Shown here piece by piece: positions 6,809-14,161 of a DNA stretch of 28,199 nt; position 1 is the first letter of the stretch, and each line of letters starts with the position of its first letter. The position numbers were made by a program, and so were the translations under genes. Under the pieces are notes generated by a model. It was not told the DNA's origin. It ran no database searches and was given only the letters and a program-made list of their open reading frames with translations. Origin of the DNA: Eshraghiella sp964576255 (GTDB taxonomy: Bacteria > Bacillota > Clostridia > Lachnospirales > Lachnospiraceae); contig CAZNUK010000026.1 of NCBI GenBank assembly GCA_964576255.1, forward strand, positions 1 through 28,199, given 5' to 3'.

Positions 6809-8514
6809 TGGCTTATCAGAGAAGAAAACTAAGGATAGGAGAGCTGCTTGTAGCGAATGGTATTATCACAGATGACCAGCTTTTTGCGGCTCTTGATGAA
6901 CAGAAGAATACCAAGGGTAAGCTTGGTGAGACAATTGTTAGAATGGGATATGTATCTCAGGAACAGTTTAATGATATTTTGTGTGAGCAGTTGGAAATCC
7001 AATTTGTTAACCTTAAGAAAATAGAGCTTGATGACAATGCAGTGCAGATGGTTCCGGAAGCAACAGTAAGAAAGCATTGCTTACTTCCTTTTGGGTTTGA
7101 TATGGCGGCTGGTAATGTTATTAATGTGGCGATGGAGAATCCTATGGATATTATCGCTATGGATGATATTGAAATCATTACCGGTATGACTGTTCAGCCT
7201 TATCTTGCCAATGCTGTAGATATTAATCAGATTCTTGATAAGATTTACGGACAGGACAAGACCCGTAAGATTGAGGAAGAGTTTAAGAGAGAACAGGCTG
7301 AATACCTTGGAGTGGAAGATGATAAGGGACGTAATGAGAAGGTTGAGAGTTCGCCTATCGTAGCTCTTGTCAGAACGATTATTGAGCAGGGTGCAAGACA
7401 GCGTGCATCCGATATACATATTGAACCTTACGAGGATTTTGTAAGAGTTCGTTACAGAGTGGACGGTGTTCTTCGTGAAGCAGGAAGATATGACGTAAGT
7501 ATCTATACAGCTATTATCGCCCGTGTTAAGGTTATTTCAGGAATGGATATCTCCGAAAAGAGAAAACCACAGGACGGACGTATTACCATTGACGTAGATA
7601 ACAAGGAATATGATATCCGTGTAAGTAATCTTCCTACAGTATTTGGCGAAAAGGTCGTAATGCGACTTGCTTCCAAAGAAGGCTTTAAGAGGGATAAGCG
7701 TAATCTCGGTCTTAATGAAGAAGATTTGGCTAAGTTTGAAGGTATTCTTAAGAATCCTAACGGAATCTTCCTTGTAACAGGACCTACAGGTAGTGGTAAG
7801 TCCACTACTTTGTATACCGCTCTTAATGAGCTTGCCAGCCCTGAAGTTAATATTATCACGGTAGAAGACCCTGTAGAGGCGAATGTAGACGGAGTTAATC
7901 AGGTACAGGTTAATGTTAAAGCGGAACTTACCTTTGCAAGTGCCCTTCGTTCAATTCTCCGACAAGATCCGGATATCATTATGATAGGAGAGATTCGAGA
8001 CTCCGAGACGGCAGAGATTGCGGTTAAGGCGTCTATCACAGGTCACTTGGTTGTTAGTACACTTCATACTAACAGTACAGTTGCCACAATTTCCCGTCTT
8101 ATTGATATGGGTGTTGAACCATACCTTCTTGGTGATTCCCTTGTGGGAATTATCGCCCAGCGTCTTGTTAGAAGATTATGTATATGTAAAGTTCCTAGAG
8201 AGGCTACTCCTCAGGAGAAGAGAGATATAGGTGTTCCTGTTTCGGGACCTCTTACAATATATGGACCGGGTGGATGTCCAGAATGTCAGAATACCGGTTA
8301 TACAGGTCGAATTGGTGTATATGAGATTATGCCGATTACCCGTAAATTACGTAATATGATTGCTGCCAAAGCCAGCGCAGAAGAATTACAGAGAGTGGCT
8401 GAAGAAGAGGGAATGTCAACTCTTAGAAAAGCGGCAGCTAAATATGTTATCAGTGGCGTGACTTCACATTCCGAGATGATGAAGATTACCTATGAAACAG
8501 AAGCAGAACAGTAA
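6808..8514 (+). CDS. pilB: Type IV pilus extension ATPase PilB (GspE family)
   Basis: PilB is the hexameric cytoplasmic ATPase that drives pilin addition at the inner-membrane platform. Residues about 1-150 form the MshEN/GspE_N region (IGELLVANGIITDDQL, GYVSQEQF). The ATPase core carries Walker A GPTGSGKST with Lys331, an Asp box (DIHIEPYEDFVRVRYRVDG) and Walker B DPDIIMIGEIRD with Glu395, followed by the His box ending in HLVVSTLHTN. The metal-binding cysteines are Cys458, Cys460, Cys490 and Cys493, giving CxC plus CxxC rather than the more usual two CxxC pairs. At 568 residues it has normal family length. It overlaps the upstream gene by one base and precedes pilT by 18 nt. Confidence 0.96.
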   Translation: MAYQRRKLRIGELLVANGIITDDQLFAALDEQKNTKGKLGETIVRMGYVSQEQFNDILCEQLEIQFVNLKKIELDDNAVQMVPEATVRKHCLLPFGFDMAAGNVINVAMENPMDIIAMDDIEIITGMTVQPYLANAVDINQILDKIYGQDKTRKIEEEFKREQAEYLGVEDDKGRNEKVESSPIVALVRTIIEQGARQRASDIHIEPYEDFVRVRYRVDGVLREAGRYDVSIYTAIIARVKVISGMDISEKRKPQDGRITIDVDNKEYDIRVSNLPTVFGEKVVMRLASKEGFKRDKRNLGLNEEDLAKFEGILKNPNGIFLVTGPTGSGKSTTLYTALNELASPEVNIITVEDPVEANVDGVNQVQVNVKAELTFASALRSILRQDPDIIMIGEIRDSETAEIAVKASITGHLVVSTLHTNSTVATISRLIDMGVEPYLLGDSLVGIIAQRLVRRLCICKVPREATPQEKRDIGVPVSGPLTIYGPGGCPECQNTGYTGRIGVYEIMPITRKLRNMIAAKASAEELQRVAEEEGMSTLRKAAAKYVISGVTSHSEMMKITYETEAEQ

Positions 8515-8532
8515 TAAGGAGAATATGGCAAT

Positions 8533-9597
8533 ATGGTTACTATTGAAGATATTTTAAGAAAAGCAAAAGAATATGATGCGTCCGATGTGCATATTACAGT
8601 TGGACTGCCACCTAAGATGAGAGTAAGAGGAAGCCTTATTGATATGGAGTTTCCTAAGCTTAGTCCAAGTGAGACGGATACCATCATTAAGGGAATGATG
8701 AATAATGAACATTTAGATGTTCTTAATGAAAAAGGGGAGGTGGACTTTTCCTATTCTGTTATAAGCTTTGGCCGTTACAGAGTTAATGCCTTCAAACAGA
8801 GAAATTCCCTGGCTGCGGCTATCCGTCTTGTAGGTACAGCTATTCCAAGAGCTGAATCTCTAGGAATTCCTCCATCCGTAATTGACTTGACAGATAAGAA
8901 GAGAGGTCTTGTCCTTGTAACAGGACCTACAGGTAGTGGTAAATCAACCACCCTTGCCTCATTACTTGACAGAATTAATGAGAATCATAAAGGCCATATC
9001 ATTACCCTTGAGGACCCTATTGAGTACCTGCACCAGCATAAGAGGTCTATGATTAACCAGCGAGAAGTAGGAACGGATACTCATTCCTATGCTAATGCTC
9101 TTCGTGCGGCTCTCCGTGAAGACCCGGATGTTATTCTTGTAGGAGAGATGCGAGACTTAGAGACTATTTCCATTGCGGTAACTGCGGCGGAAACAGGACA
9201 TCTGGTGTTCTCAACCTTACATACAATCGGTGCTGCCAGCACCATTGACCGTATTATAGACGTATTCCCTCCGCATCAGCAGCAACAGATCAGGGTTCAG
9301 CTTGCGATGGTACTTGAGGCAGTTGTTTCACAGCAGTTATTACCTACTGCGGATGGAAGACGAAGAGTGGCAGCCTTTGAGGTTATGCTTATGAATACAG
9401 CTATTAAGAATTTGGTTCGTGAATCCAAGACCCAGCAGATAGCCGGTATGATTCAGACCAATATGAAAGATGGCATGATTACAATGGATGCAGCTCTTGC
9501 CAATCTTGTAAGATTGGGCGAAATAAGCAGGGAGGTTGCTTATAATTATTCTATTGATGAGAAAGAGCTGAGAAAGTATCTGATGGTTGGTCCATAA
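8533..9597 (+). CDS. pilT: Type IV pilus retraction ATPase PilT
   Basis: PilT depolymerises the pilus and so powers retraction, twitching and DNA pull-in. The 354-residue protein has the N-terminal PAS-like region (DVHITVGLPPKMRVRG) and Walker A GPTGSGKST (Lys137). The Asp-box equivalent is ITLEDPIEYLHQH, and Walker B is DPDVILVGEMRD (Glu205). The His box ends LVFSTLHTIGA. The PilT-specific C-terminal helix AIKNLVRESKTQQI (AIRNLIRE in well-studied PilT) distinguishes it from PilB. It lacks the PilB cysteines, as expected. AAGGAG lies about 10 nt before ATG 8533; the ATG at 8525 is out of frame and closed. The only ATPase partner nearby is pilB, so a full extension and retraction pair is encoded. 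Confidence 0.95.
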   Translation: MVTIEDILRKAKEYDASDVHITVGLPPKMRVRGSLIDMEFPKLSPSETDTIIKGMMNNEHLDVLNEKGEVDFSYSVISFGRYRVNAFKQRNSLAAAIRLVGTAIPRAESLGIPPSVIDLTDKKRGLVLVTGPTGSGKSTTLASLLDRINENHKGHIITLEDPIEYLHQHKRSMINQREVGTDTHSYANALRAALREDPDVILVGEMRDLETISIAVTAAETGHLVFSTLHTIGAASTIDRIIDVFPPHQQQQIRVQLAMVLEAVVSQQLLPTADGRRRVAAFEVMLMNTAIKNLVRESKTQQIAGMIQTNMKDGMITMDAALANLVRLGEISREVAYNYSIDEKELRKYLMVGP

Positions 9598-9606
9598 GTT
9601 GCGCTT

Positions 9607-9659
9607 TGACCAAATTCTGCTTTTTATGGTAAAAATATACAAAAAAAGCTTGTTGGTCA
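9607..9659. promoter_or_regulatory. Two-part inverted repeat overlapping the pilC promoter
   Basis: TGACCAA (9607-9613) is the exact complement of TTGGTCA (9653-9659). Inside it, GCTTTTT (9619-9625) pairs with AAAAAGC (9643-9649). The right arm covers the -35 of the pilC promoter. It could be an RNA hairpin after pilT or an operator; no clear T run follows, so it is not called a terminator. Confidence 0.5.
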
Positions 9660-9678
9660 GTGGATTATATGATATAAT
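9650..9678 (+). promoter_or_regulatory. Candidate promoter for pilC and downstream pilus genes
   Basis: A perfect -10 TATAAT (9673-9678) is preceded at 17 bp by TTGTTG (9650-9655), a weak -35. It lies in the 114-nt gap between pilT and pilC, the first real gap in the pilus locus. It would allow the pilC-pilin part to be expressed separately from the ATPase genes. Confidence 0.6.
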
Positions 9679-9711
9679 TACATAATAAATTATTTATGGG
9701 TGGTCGAATAT

Positions 9712-10920
9712 ATGAGTAATTATGTATACAAGGTCATCGGAAAAGATGGCAAACAGAAAAAGGGTACTATAGACAGTAACTCTAAGGAGAAGGCGATACT
9801 TACCCTTAAGCAGGAAGGTAACACCATTATTTCTGTTGAAGAAGGAAATGTTCTTAATACCGAGATTAAGCTTGGAGGTAAGAAGGTTAAATCAAGAGAT
9901 GTCTGCGTATTCTGTAGACAGTTTCACAGTCTTCTGACAGCGGGCGTTTCCGTTGTGGCTTCTCTTTCTATGTTATCGGAACAGACAGAGAACAAAACAC
10001 TGGCAGTTGCTATTAGGAATATGCATGACAGCGTTCAGAAGGGTGAGAATCTTACCAATTCCATGAGAAAGGAAGGTGTGTTTCCTTCCGTATTAATCAG
10101 TATGGTTGGCGCGGGTGAGGCTTCCGGTAACCTGGAAGGTTCCCTTGTAAGAATGGCTGAGCATTTTGAGAAGGATACCAAGTTAAAGGGTATGGTTAAG
10201 AAGGCTATGATATATCCTATCGTGCTTCTGGTGGTTGCCGTAGCCGTATTGGTTATCATGGTAGTGGCGGTTATTCCATCCTTTGCGGATATGTTTGCGG
10301 ATATGGATTCAGAACTTCCGGGACTTACTAAGGCACTGCTTAATTTGAGTGGTTTTATTCAACAATATTGGTATGTTGTTGTAATTATTATTGGTTTGAT
10401 AGTGGGTGCATATAAGTTTTATACAAGGTCGGATGGCGGTAAGAGAACTCTTGCCTCATTATCTATGAAGATTCCGGGACTTGGTAATCTTAAGACTAAG
10501 TCTGAATCAGCCAGATTTGCCAGAACCCTTAGTACCATGTTAGCTTCCGGTATGACTATGGTGGAGGCTATGGAGATTACCAGTAGTACTATGGAAAATG
10601 TATTATTTAGAGAGGCTCTTGAGGAGTCTACGGTTCAGATTCAGCGAGGTGTAAGCCTTGGCGATACCCTTAAGAAATGTGAATTGTTCCCGCCACTTAT
10701 ATTACATATGGTAGGAATCGGTGAAGAGACCGGTAATCTTGAAGAGATGCTTAATAACTGTGCAGGCTATTATGAGGAAGAGACAGAGCTTGCTACCCAG
10801 CAGTTAATGGCTATGATGGAACCGATGATTATTATTGTATTAGCGGTTATCGTGTGCGTAATCCTTGGTGCTATCTACGGACCAATGGTTACTATGTACA
10901 ACGAATTAGGTGCTATGTGA
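9712..10920 (+). CDS. pilC: Type IV pilus inner-membrane platform protein PilC
   Basis: PilC (GspF family) is the polytopic platform that couples PilB/PilT motion to the pilus base. The 402-residue protein shows an N-terminal cytoplasmic segment (YVYKVIGKDGKQKKG) and two related T2SSF domains. Each has the family's glycine-rich core (GAGEASGNLEGSLVRMAEHFE and GIGEETGNLEEMLNNCAGYYEEE). Three long hydrophobic stretches are present: IYPIVLLVVAVAVLVIMVVAVI, WYVVVIIIGLIVGAYKF and a C-terminal one beginning MIIIVLAVIVCVILGAIYGP. ATG 9712 is preferred because GGGTGG (9698-9703) is 8 nt away; a GTG at 9700 would add four residues. The stop codon is immediately followed by a hairpin repeat module. Confidence 0.95.
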   Translation: MSNYVYKVIGKDGKQKKGTIDSNSKEKAILTLKQEGNTIISVEEGNVLNTEIKLGGKKVKSRDVCVFCRQFHSLLTAGVSVVASLSMLSEQTENKTLAVAIRNMHDSVQKGENLTNSMRKEGVFPSVLISMVGAGEASGNLEGSLVRMAEHFEKDTKLKGMVKKAMIYPIVLLVVAVAVLVIMVVAVIPSFADMFADMDSELPGLTKALLNLSGFIQQYWYVVVIIIGLIVGAYKFYTRSDGGKRTLASLSMKIPGLGNLKTKSESARFARTLSTMLASGMTMVEAMEITSSTMENVLFREALEESTVQIQRGVSLGDTLKKCELFPPLILHMVGIGEETGNLEEMLNNCAGYYEEETELATQQLMAMMEPMIIIVLAVIVCVILGAIYGPMVTMYNELGAM

Positions 10921-11032
10921 TATGTGCGGAATTTGTGCAACAAATTCCGTGCCTACTTGCACACCATCGCGAAGCGATTATCATGTGTGCAATCCATATG
11001 TGCGGAATTTGTGCAACAAATTCCGTGCCTAC
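10920..11032 (+). repeat. Duplicated hairpin module between pilC and the pilin gene
   Basis: Two identical 37-bp copies lie at 10920-10956 and 10996-11032. Each holds a perfect 10-bp stem, CGGAATTTGT / ACAAATTCCG, closed by a GCA loop (10927-10949 and 11003-11025). The 39 bp between them form their own hairpin: TTGCACAC (10957-10964) pairs with GTGTGCAA (10985-10992), with an inner stem ATCGC-GAA-GCGAT (10966-10978). Three hairpins therefore stand in a row. The first copy begins at the last base of the pilC stop codon. No T run follows, so they do not look like terminators. I recall similar short hairpin repeats scattered in Clostridia genomes, but cannot name the family. Confidence 0.9.
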
Positions 11033-11047
11033 AATTCAGGTATATAA

Positions 11048-11072
11048 TTTCTTCGTATAGCCGACGAAGAAA
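11048..11072 (+). promoter_or_regulatory. Leader hairpin before the pilin gene
   Basis: TTTCTTCGT (11048-11056) and ACGAAGAAA (11064-11072) form a perfect 9-bp stem with a 7-nt loop. A smaller hairpin GGGC-AAT-GCCC follows near 11084-11094. Both lie in the untranslated leader upstream of the pilin ribosome binding site (AAAGGAG near 11116). A role in mRNA processing or stability is inference. Confidence 0.6.
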
Positions 11073-11131
11073 TCATATAAATAGGGCAATGCCCAAGACA
11101 AATCTTTATAAAGGCAAAGGAGAGTAATATT

Positions 11132-11701
11132 ATGAAGAAAAAAATGAATAACAAAGGTTTCTCTTTAGTAGAGTTAATCGTAGTAGTAGCTATTATGGCT
11201 GTACTTATGGCTGTATTAGTTCCAACACTTATCAGAAACGTTGAGAAGACAAGAATTCAGAAGGATAAGAGTGCTATCTCTGAAATCCATCATGCAATCG
11301 AGTTGGCTATTGCTGACGAAGAGTTTAAGCAGGCTGAATTCACAGCAGATGGAATTACTATTGGTGAAGGTACTGCTTCAGATGGTTCTACTGAACCTGA
11401 TGATGATGAGCTTGCACCAGCAGGATTGTTTGATATTACCAATTCAAATGATGAAGTTAAAGAGGACAGCTTAGAACTTGCAGAAGAAGTTGAATCAACA
11501 GTTGGACAGTTTGTTGGCTTAACTTCTACAGCTATGACAGATTATTGTCATGTATGGATTGCAGCTCTTGACACTACAGATGGAACTGTAATTATTAATG
11601 TTGAATATGGTAATAAAGATACTTCTAACGATGATTATGAGTGCTTCTTCATCGATTCAACAGGAGAGAATGAAGACGCAACATGGGTTGATGAAGAGTA
11701 A
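11132..11701 (+). CDS. Type IV prepilin, probable major pilin
   Basis: The 189-residue protein has a short basic leader (MKKKMNNKG) and a type III prepilin cleavage site, Gly9 followed by FSLVELIVVVAIMAVLMAVLV, with the conserved Glu at mature position 5. The long N-terminal helix continues to about residue 60. The globular domain is strongly acidic (EPDDDELAP, NSNDEVKED, DEE at the C-terminus) and has only two Cys, too far apart in context to judge a disulfide. It is the smallest and most canonical of the five pilin-like genes. It has a strong ribosome binding site and is followed by a possible terminator, all fitting the major subunit. Major-pilin status is inference. Confidence 0.9.
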   Translation: MKKKMNNKGFSLVELIVVVAIMAVLMAVLVPTLIRNVEKTRIQKDKSAISEIHHAIELAIADEEFKQAEFTADGITIGEGTASDGSTEPDDDELAPAGLFDITNSNDEVKEDSLELAEEVESTVGQFVGLTSTAMTDYCHVWIAALDTTDGTVIINVEYGNKDTSNDDYECFFIDSTGENEDATWVDEE

Positions 11702-11716
11702 CATTCGTCTTTTTTT
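11690..11716 (+). terminator. Weak terminator or attenuator overlapping the pilin stop
   Basis: GATGAA (11690-11695) pairs with TTCGTC (11704-11709), including one T.G pair, and is followed by seven T (11710-11716). The stem is short and overlaps the last pilin codons. It may let some transcripts end after the pilin, giving more pilin than downstream platform proteins. Confidence 0.5.
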
Positions 11717-11749
11717 GTAAAATAACAATATTTTTGACAGGTATACAGA

Positions 11750-12508
11750 ATGCAGGCTGAGGTTCTTTTGGTTTACATATTAATATTTATATTTGGAATT
11801 GTGATAGGAAGCTTTGTTAATGTGTTAATTTACAGACTTCCGTTACATCAGAATATAGCAGTTGAGCATTCCCATTGTATGAGTTGTAATAGTCGCTTAA
11901 GGTGGTACGATTTAGTGCCACTCTTTAGCTGGCTGTTCCTTAGAGGGAGGTGCAGATACTGTAAGGAGAAGATTTCAATACAATATCCATTGGTAGAAGC
12001 TATTAATGGGGTCGGCTATGTGTTGATATTTCTGTTATGTGGCTGGAATCTTAGCAGCATACTGTATTCATTATGTTTTTCAATGTTAGTAGCTATTTCC
12101 GTTATTGACTGGAGAACTTATGAAATACCCGCCGGACTTAACATTGCAATTCTTACACTGGGTATTATCCAGTGCGTTTTGGATTATAAGAATTGGAAAC
12201 TGTATTTGATAGGTATGGTTTGTGTCAGCGGTTTTCTGTTCCTGTTATTTCTATTAACTAAGGGAAGAGGCATTGGCGGTGGAGATATTAAGCTTATGTT
12301 TGCCGCAGGATTGCTTTTGGGATGGCAGAAGATTATTCTGGCACTTATGATTGGATGTATTGCTGGCTCAATAATCCATCTTATACTAATGAAGGTTAGC
12401 GACAAAGGAAGAGTGTTGGCCTTCGGCCCGTATTTGTCTGCGGGGATTTACATATCCATGTTATTTGGAGAACCACTGATAACATGGTATTTGGGAACTT
12501 TAAATTAA
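11750..12508 (+). CDS. pilD: Prepilin peptidase / N-methyltransferase PilD
   Basis: PilD cuts the leader of prepilins at the Gly site and methylates the new N-terminus. The 252-residue integral membrane protein starts GIVIGSFVNVLIYRLP, the family's N-terminal signature. It has the zinc cysteines Cys43, Cys46, Cys68 and Cys71 of the methylase domain. The two catalytic Asp are Asp120 in VIDWRTYEIP and Asp179 in GGGDIKLM. Several hydrophobic helices follow. Its substrates here are the five prepilin-like products of this locus. A TTGACA lies 11 nt before the start but has no matching -10 before the gene, so expression is likely readthrough from the pilin transcript. Confidence 0.95.
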   Translation: MQAEVLLVYILIFIFGIVIGSFVNVLIYRLPLHQNIAVEHSHCMSCNSRLRWYDLVPLFSWLFLRGRCRYCKEKISIQYPLVEAINGVGYVLIFLLCGWNLSSILYSLCFSMLVAISVIDWRTYEIPAGLNIAILTLGIIQCVLDYKNWKLYLIGMVCVSGFLFLLFLLTKGRGIGGGDIKLMFAAGLLLGWQKIILALMIGCIAGSIIHLILMKVSDKGRVLAFGPYLSAGIYISMLFGEPLITWYLGTLN

Positions 12509-12558
12509 CTGCGTACGGTAGTGATTTAGAACAGTCGTAACGCGATGGGAGGAATACA

Positions 12559-14160
12559 ATGGCTTCAAGACTTTTAACAATTACACTGAATCGAGACGTG
12601 ATTAAGATTGCTGACCTTGAGTATAACAGCTCACAGAAGGAAGTGCACGTCTATGCCGCTGCTACTCTTAAGACTCCTGAGGGAAGCGTGGATGCGGATG
12701 GTCTTATTCTTGAAACAGAACAGGTTAAGACTGCAATTGAGCAGGCTATCAATAACAATGGTATGGCTGCAGAAGGAGTTATATTCAGTATACAGTCCAA
12801 TAAGATTGTTAGTAAGGAAGTTCTTACTCCGATTCTTAAGGATGCTAAGCTGAAGGAATTTATTAATACGAATGCAACAGATTATTTTCCTGTTAATATA
12901 GATGAATATTTGCTGTCACATTATACACTTGAAACGGTTAAAGTAGAAGATGCTAAACAGCTTAAGGTTATGGTTGTTGCCATACCTATGATGATTGTAG
13001 AGAAATATTATGACCTGGCATCGGGCTTAGAGCTGCCGGTTATTTCCCTTGACTATGCTAATAATTCCAATGCCCAGATACTTGGCAGACAGGTGGATGA
13101 GAGCGGAAGTGTAGTTATTCAGATGGGCGAAGAGTCCACAACGGTATGTGTGTTTAATAATCATGTACCTCAGCTTATCAGAACTGTACCATATGGAAGA
13201 AGTACAGTTGCTAATGCTGTAATGGATAAGAGAAATGTTACATATAATGATGCTCTGTGGTTGATGACCACTAAGCCGATTCTTAGAACTTCATTTGCAG
13301 AGGATGATTACGTAACCAATTCATTAAAGTATCTGGTTAACAATGTCAGCCGAATAATTGATTACTATGTATCTAAGAATCCGGATGTGCCTATTGAAAA
13401 TGCTGTTCTTATTTCTGAGGAGAAAGCACTTGTTGGTATTGATGAGCTTCTTAAGGAGGAATTAAATATTCCGGTTAAGCTTGTGGATAAGCTTGAAAGT
13501 GTAGAACTTGAATATAACTTAAGCGTTGCAGTTGGCGATTTGACTAAGTACATTACCAATATCGGTTCTGTAATTGCTCCGGTTAACTTTATTACAGCTG
13601 AGGTAGCTGAGAAGAAGAGAAAGGGTACTACCAGCAGAAGAATTAAGCTTGCAATTATTCTTGGAGCGGCAGTTGCATTGGCATTTGTTATATACCCTGC
13701 AGTGCTTCTTTTGATCAATAAAGCAGCCAAGACAGTGTATACAAGTGAAATTGAGAAGATGGCAAGCGTTCAGGATACGGTTAATGAGTATTATACTGCT
13801 AAGGATAAGTATACCGACGTTTTAGATTTTGTAGGTATGTCAACTACGAATAATGATTATTTGGATGAGCTTTTGTATTTCCTTGAAACAGAGATGCCAT
13901 CTGATATTACAATCAGCAACTTAAATGTTACCAATGGTGCGGTTACAATTTCATGTACTGGCAGATCTAAAGACACCTTAGCTTCTTTTATTATTAAATT
14001 AAAAGAACAGAATAATATTTATGGAGTGAATGTGGGCGCATTTAGTGAGACTAAAGGTGTTAATGAAACTATAACCATAAGTTACACAATAACATTTAAT
14101 TTTTCTGATTTTCCAAATGAAACAGAAACTGACAATATAGTATCTGAGGAGGAAGAATAA
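12559..14160 (+). CDS. pilM: PilM-PilN fusion, inner-membrane pilus platform
   Basis: Residues about 1-340 form an actin-like PilM domain (ITLNRDVIKIADLEY, GSVVIQMGEESTTVCVFNN, LIRTVPYGRSTVANAV, DISEE-like ENAVLISEEKALVGI). A single membrane helix follows near residues 362-386 (KLAIILGAAVALAFVIYPAV). Then come a helical stalk and a compact alpha/beta domain (MPSDITISNLNVTNGAVTISCTGRS) as in PilN. Just before the membrane helix, PVNFITAEVAEKKR resembles the PilN N-terminal INLLP motif that normally docks in PilM. The two partners thus appear to be one 533-residue chain. GGGAGG lies at 12547-12552 before ATG 12559. The pilO-like gene follows after one base. Confidence 0.88.
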   Translation: MASRLLTITLNRDVIKIADLEYNSSQKEVHVYAAATLKTPEGSVDADGLILETEQVKTAIEQAINNNGMAAEGVIFSIQSNKIVSKEVLTPILKDAKLKEFINTNATDYFPVNIDEYLLSHYTLETVKVEDAKQLKVMVVAIPMMIVEKYYDLASGLELPVISLDYANNSNAQILGRQVDESGSVVIQMGEESTTVCVFNNHVPQLIRTVPYGRSTVANAVMDKRNVTYNDALWLMTTKPILRTSFAEDDYVTNSLKYLVNNVSRIIDYYVSKNPDVPIENAVLISEEKALVGIDELLKEELNIPVKLVDKLESVELEYNLSVAVGDLTKYITNIGSVIAPVNFITAEVAEKKRKGTTSRRIKLAIILGAAVALAFVIYPAVLLLINKAAKTVYTSEIEKMASVQDTVNEYYTAKDKYTDVLDFVGMSTTNNDYLDELLYFLETEMPSDITISNLNVTNGAVTISCTGRSKDTLASFIIKLKEQNNIYGVNVGAFSETKGVNETITISYTITFNFSDFPNETETDNIVSEEEE

Positions 14161-14161
14161 T

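Noticed and set aside
11043..11048. TATAAT before the pilin gene as a -10 element
   Set aside because: No -35-like hexamer is found at 15-18 bp and there is no TGn before it. It lies in the flank of a hairpin, so a promoter is not supported.
10854..11127. Small + strand open frames over the pilC-pilin spacer (67-68 codons)
   Set aside because: They overlap the end of pilC and run through the hairpin duplication with no ribosome binding site and no protein-like composition. The hairpins explain the sequence better.
11734..11739. TTGACA before pilD as a promoter
   Set aside because: The matching -10 would fall inside the pilD coding region and none is seen there.
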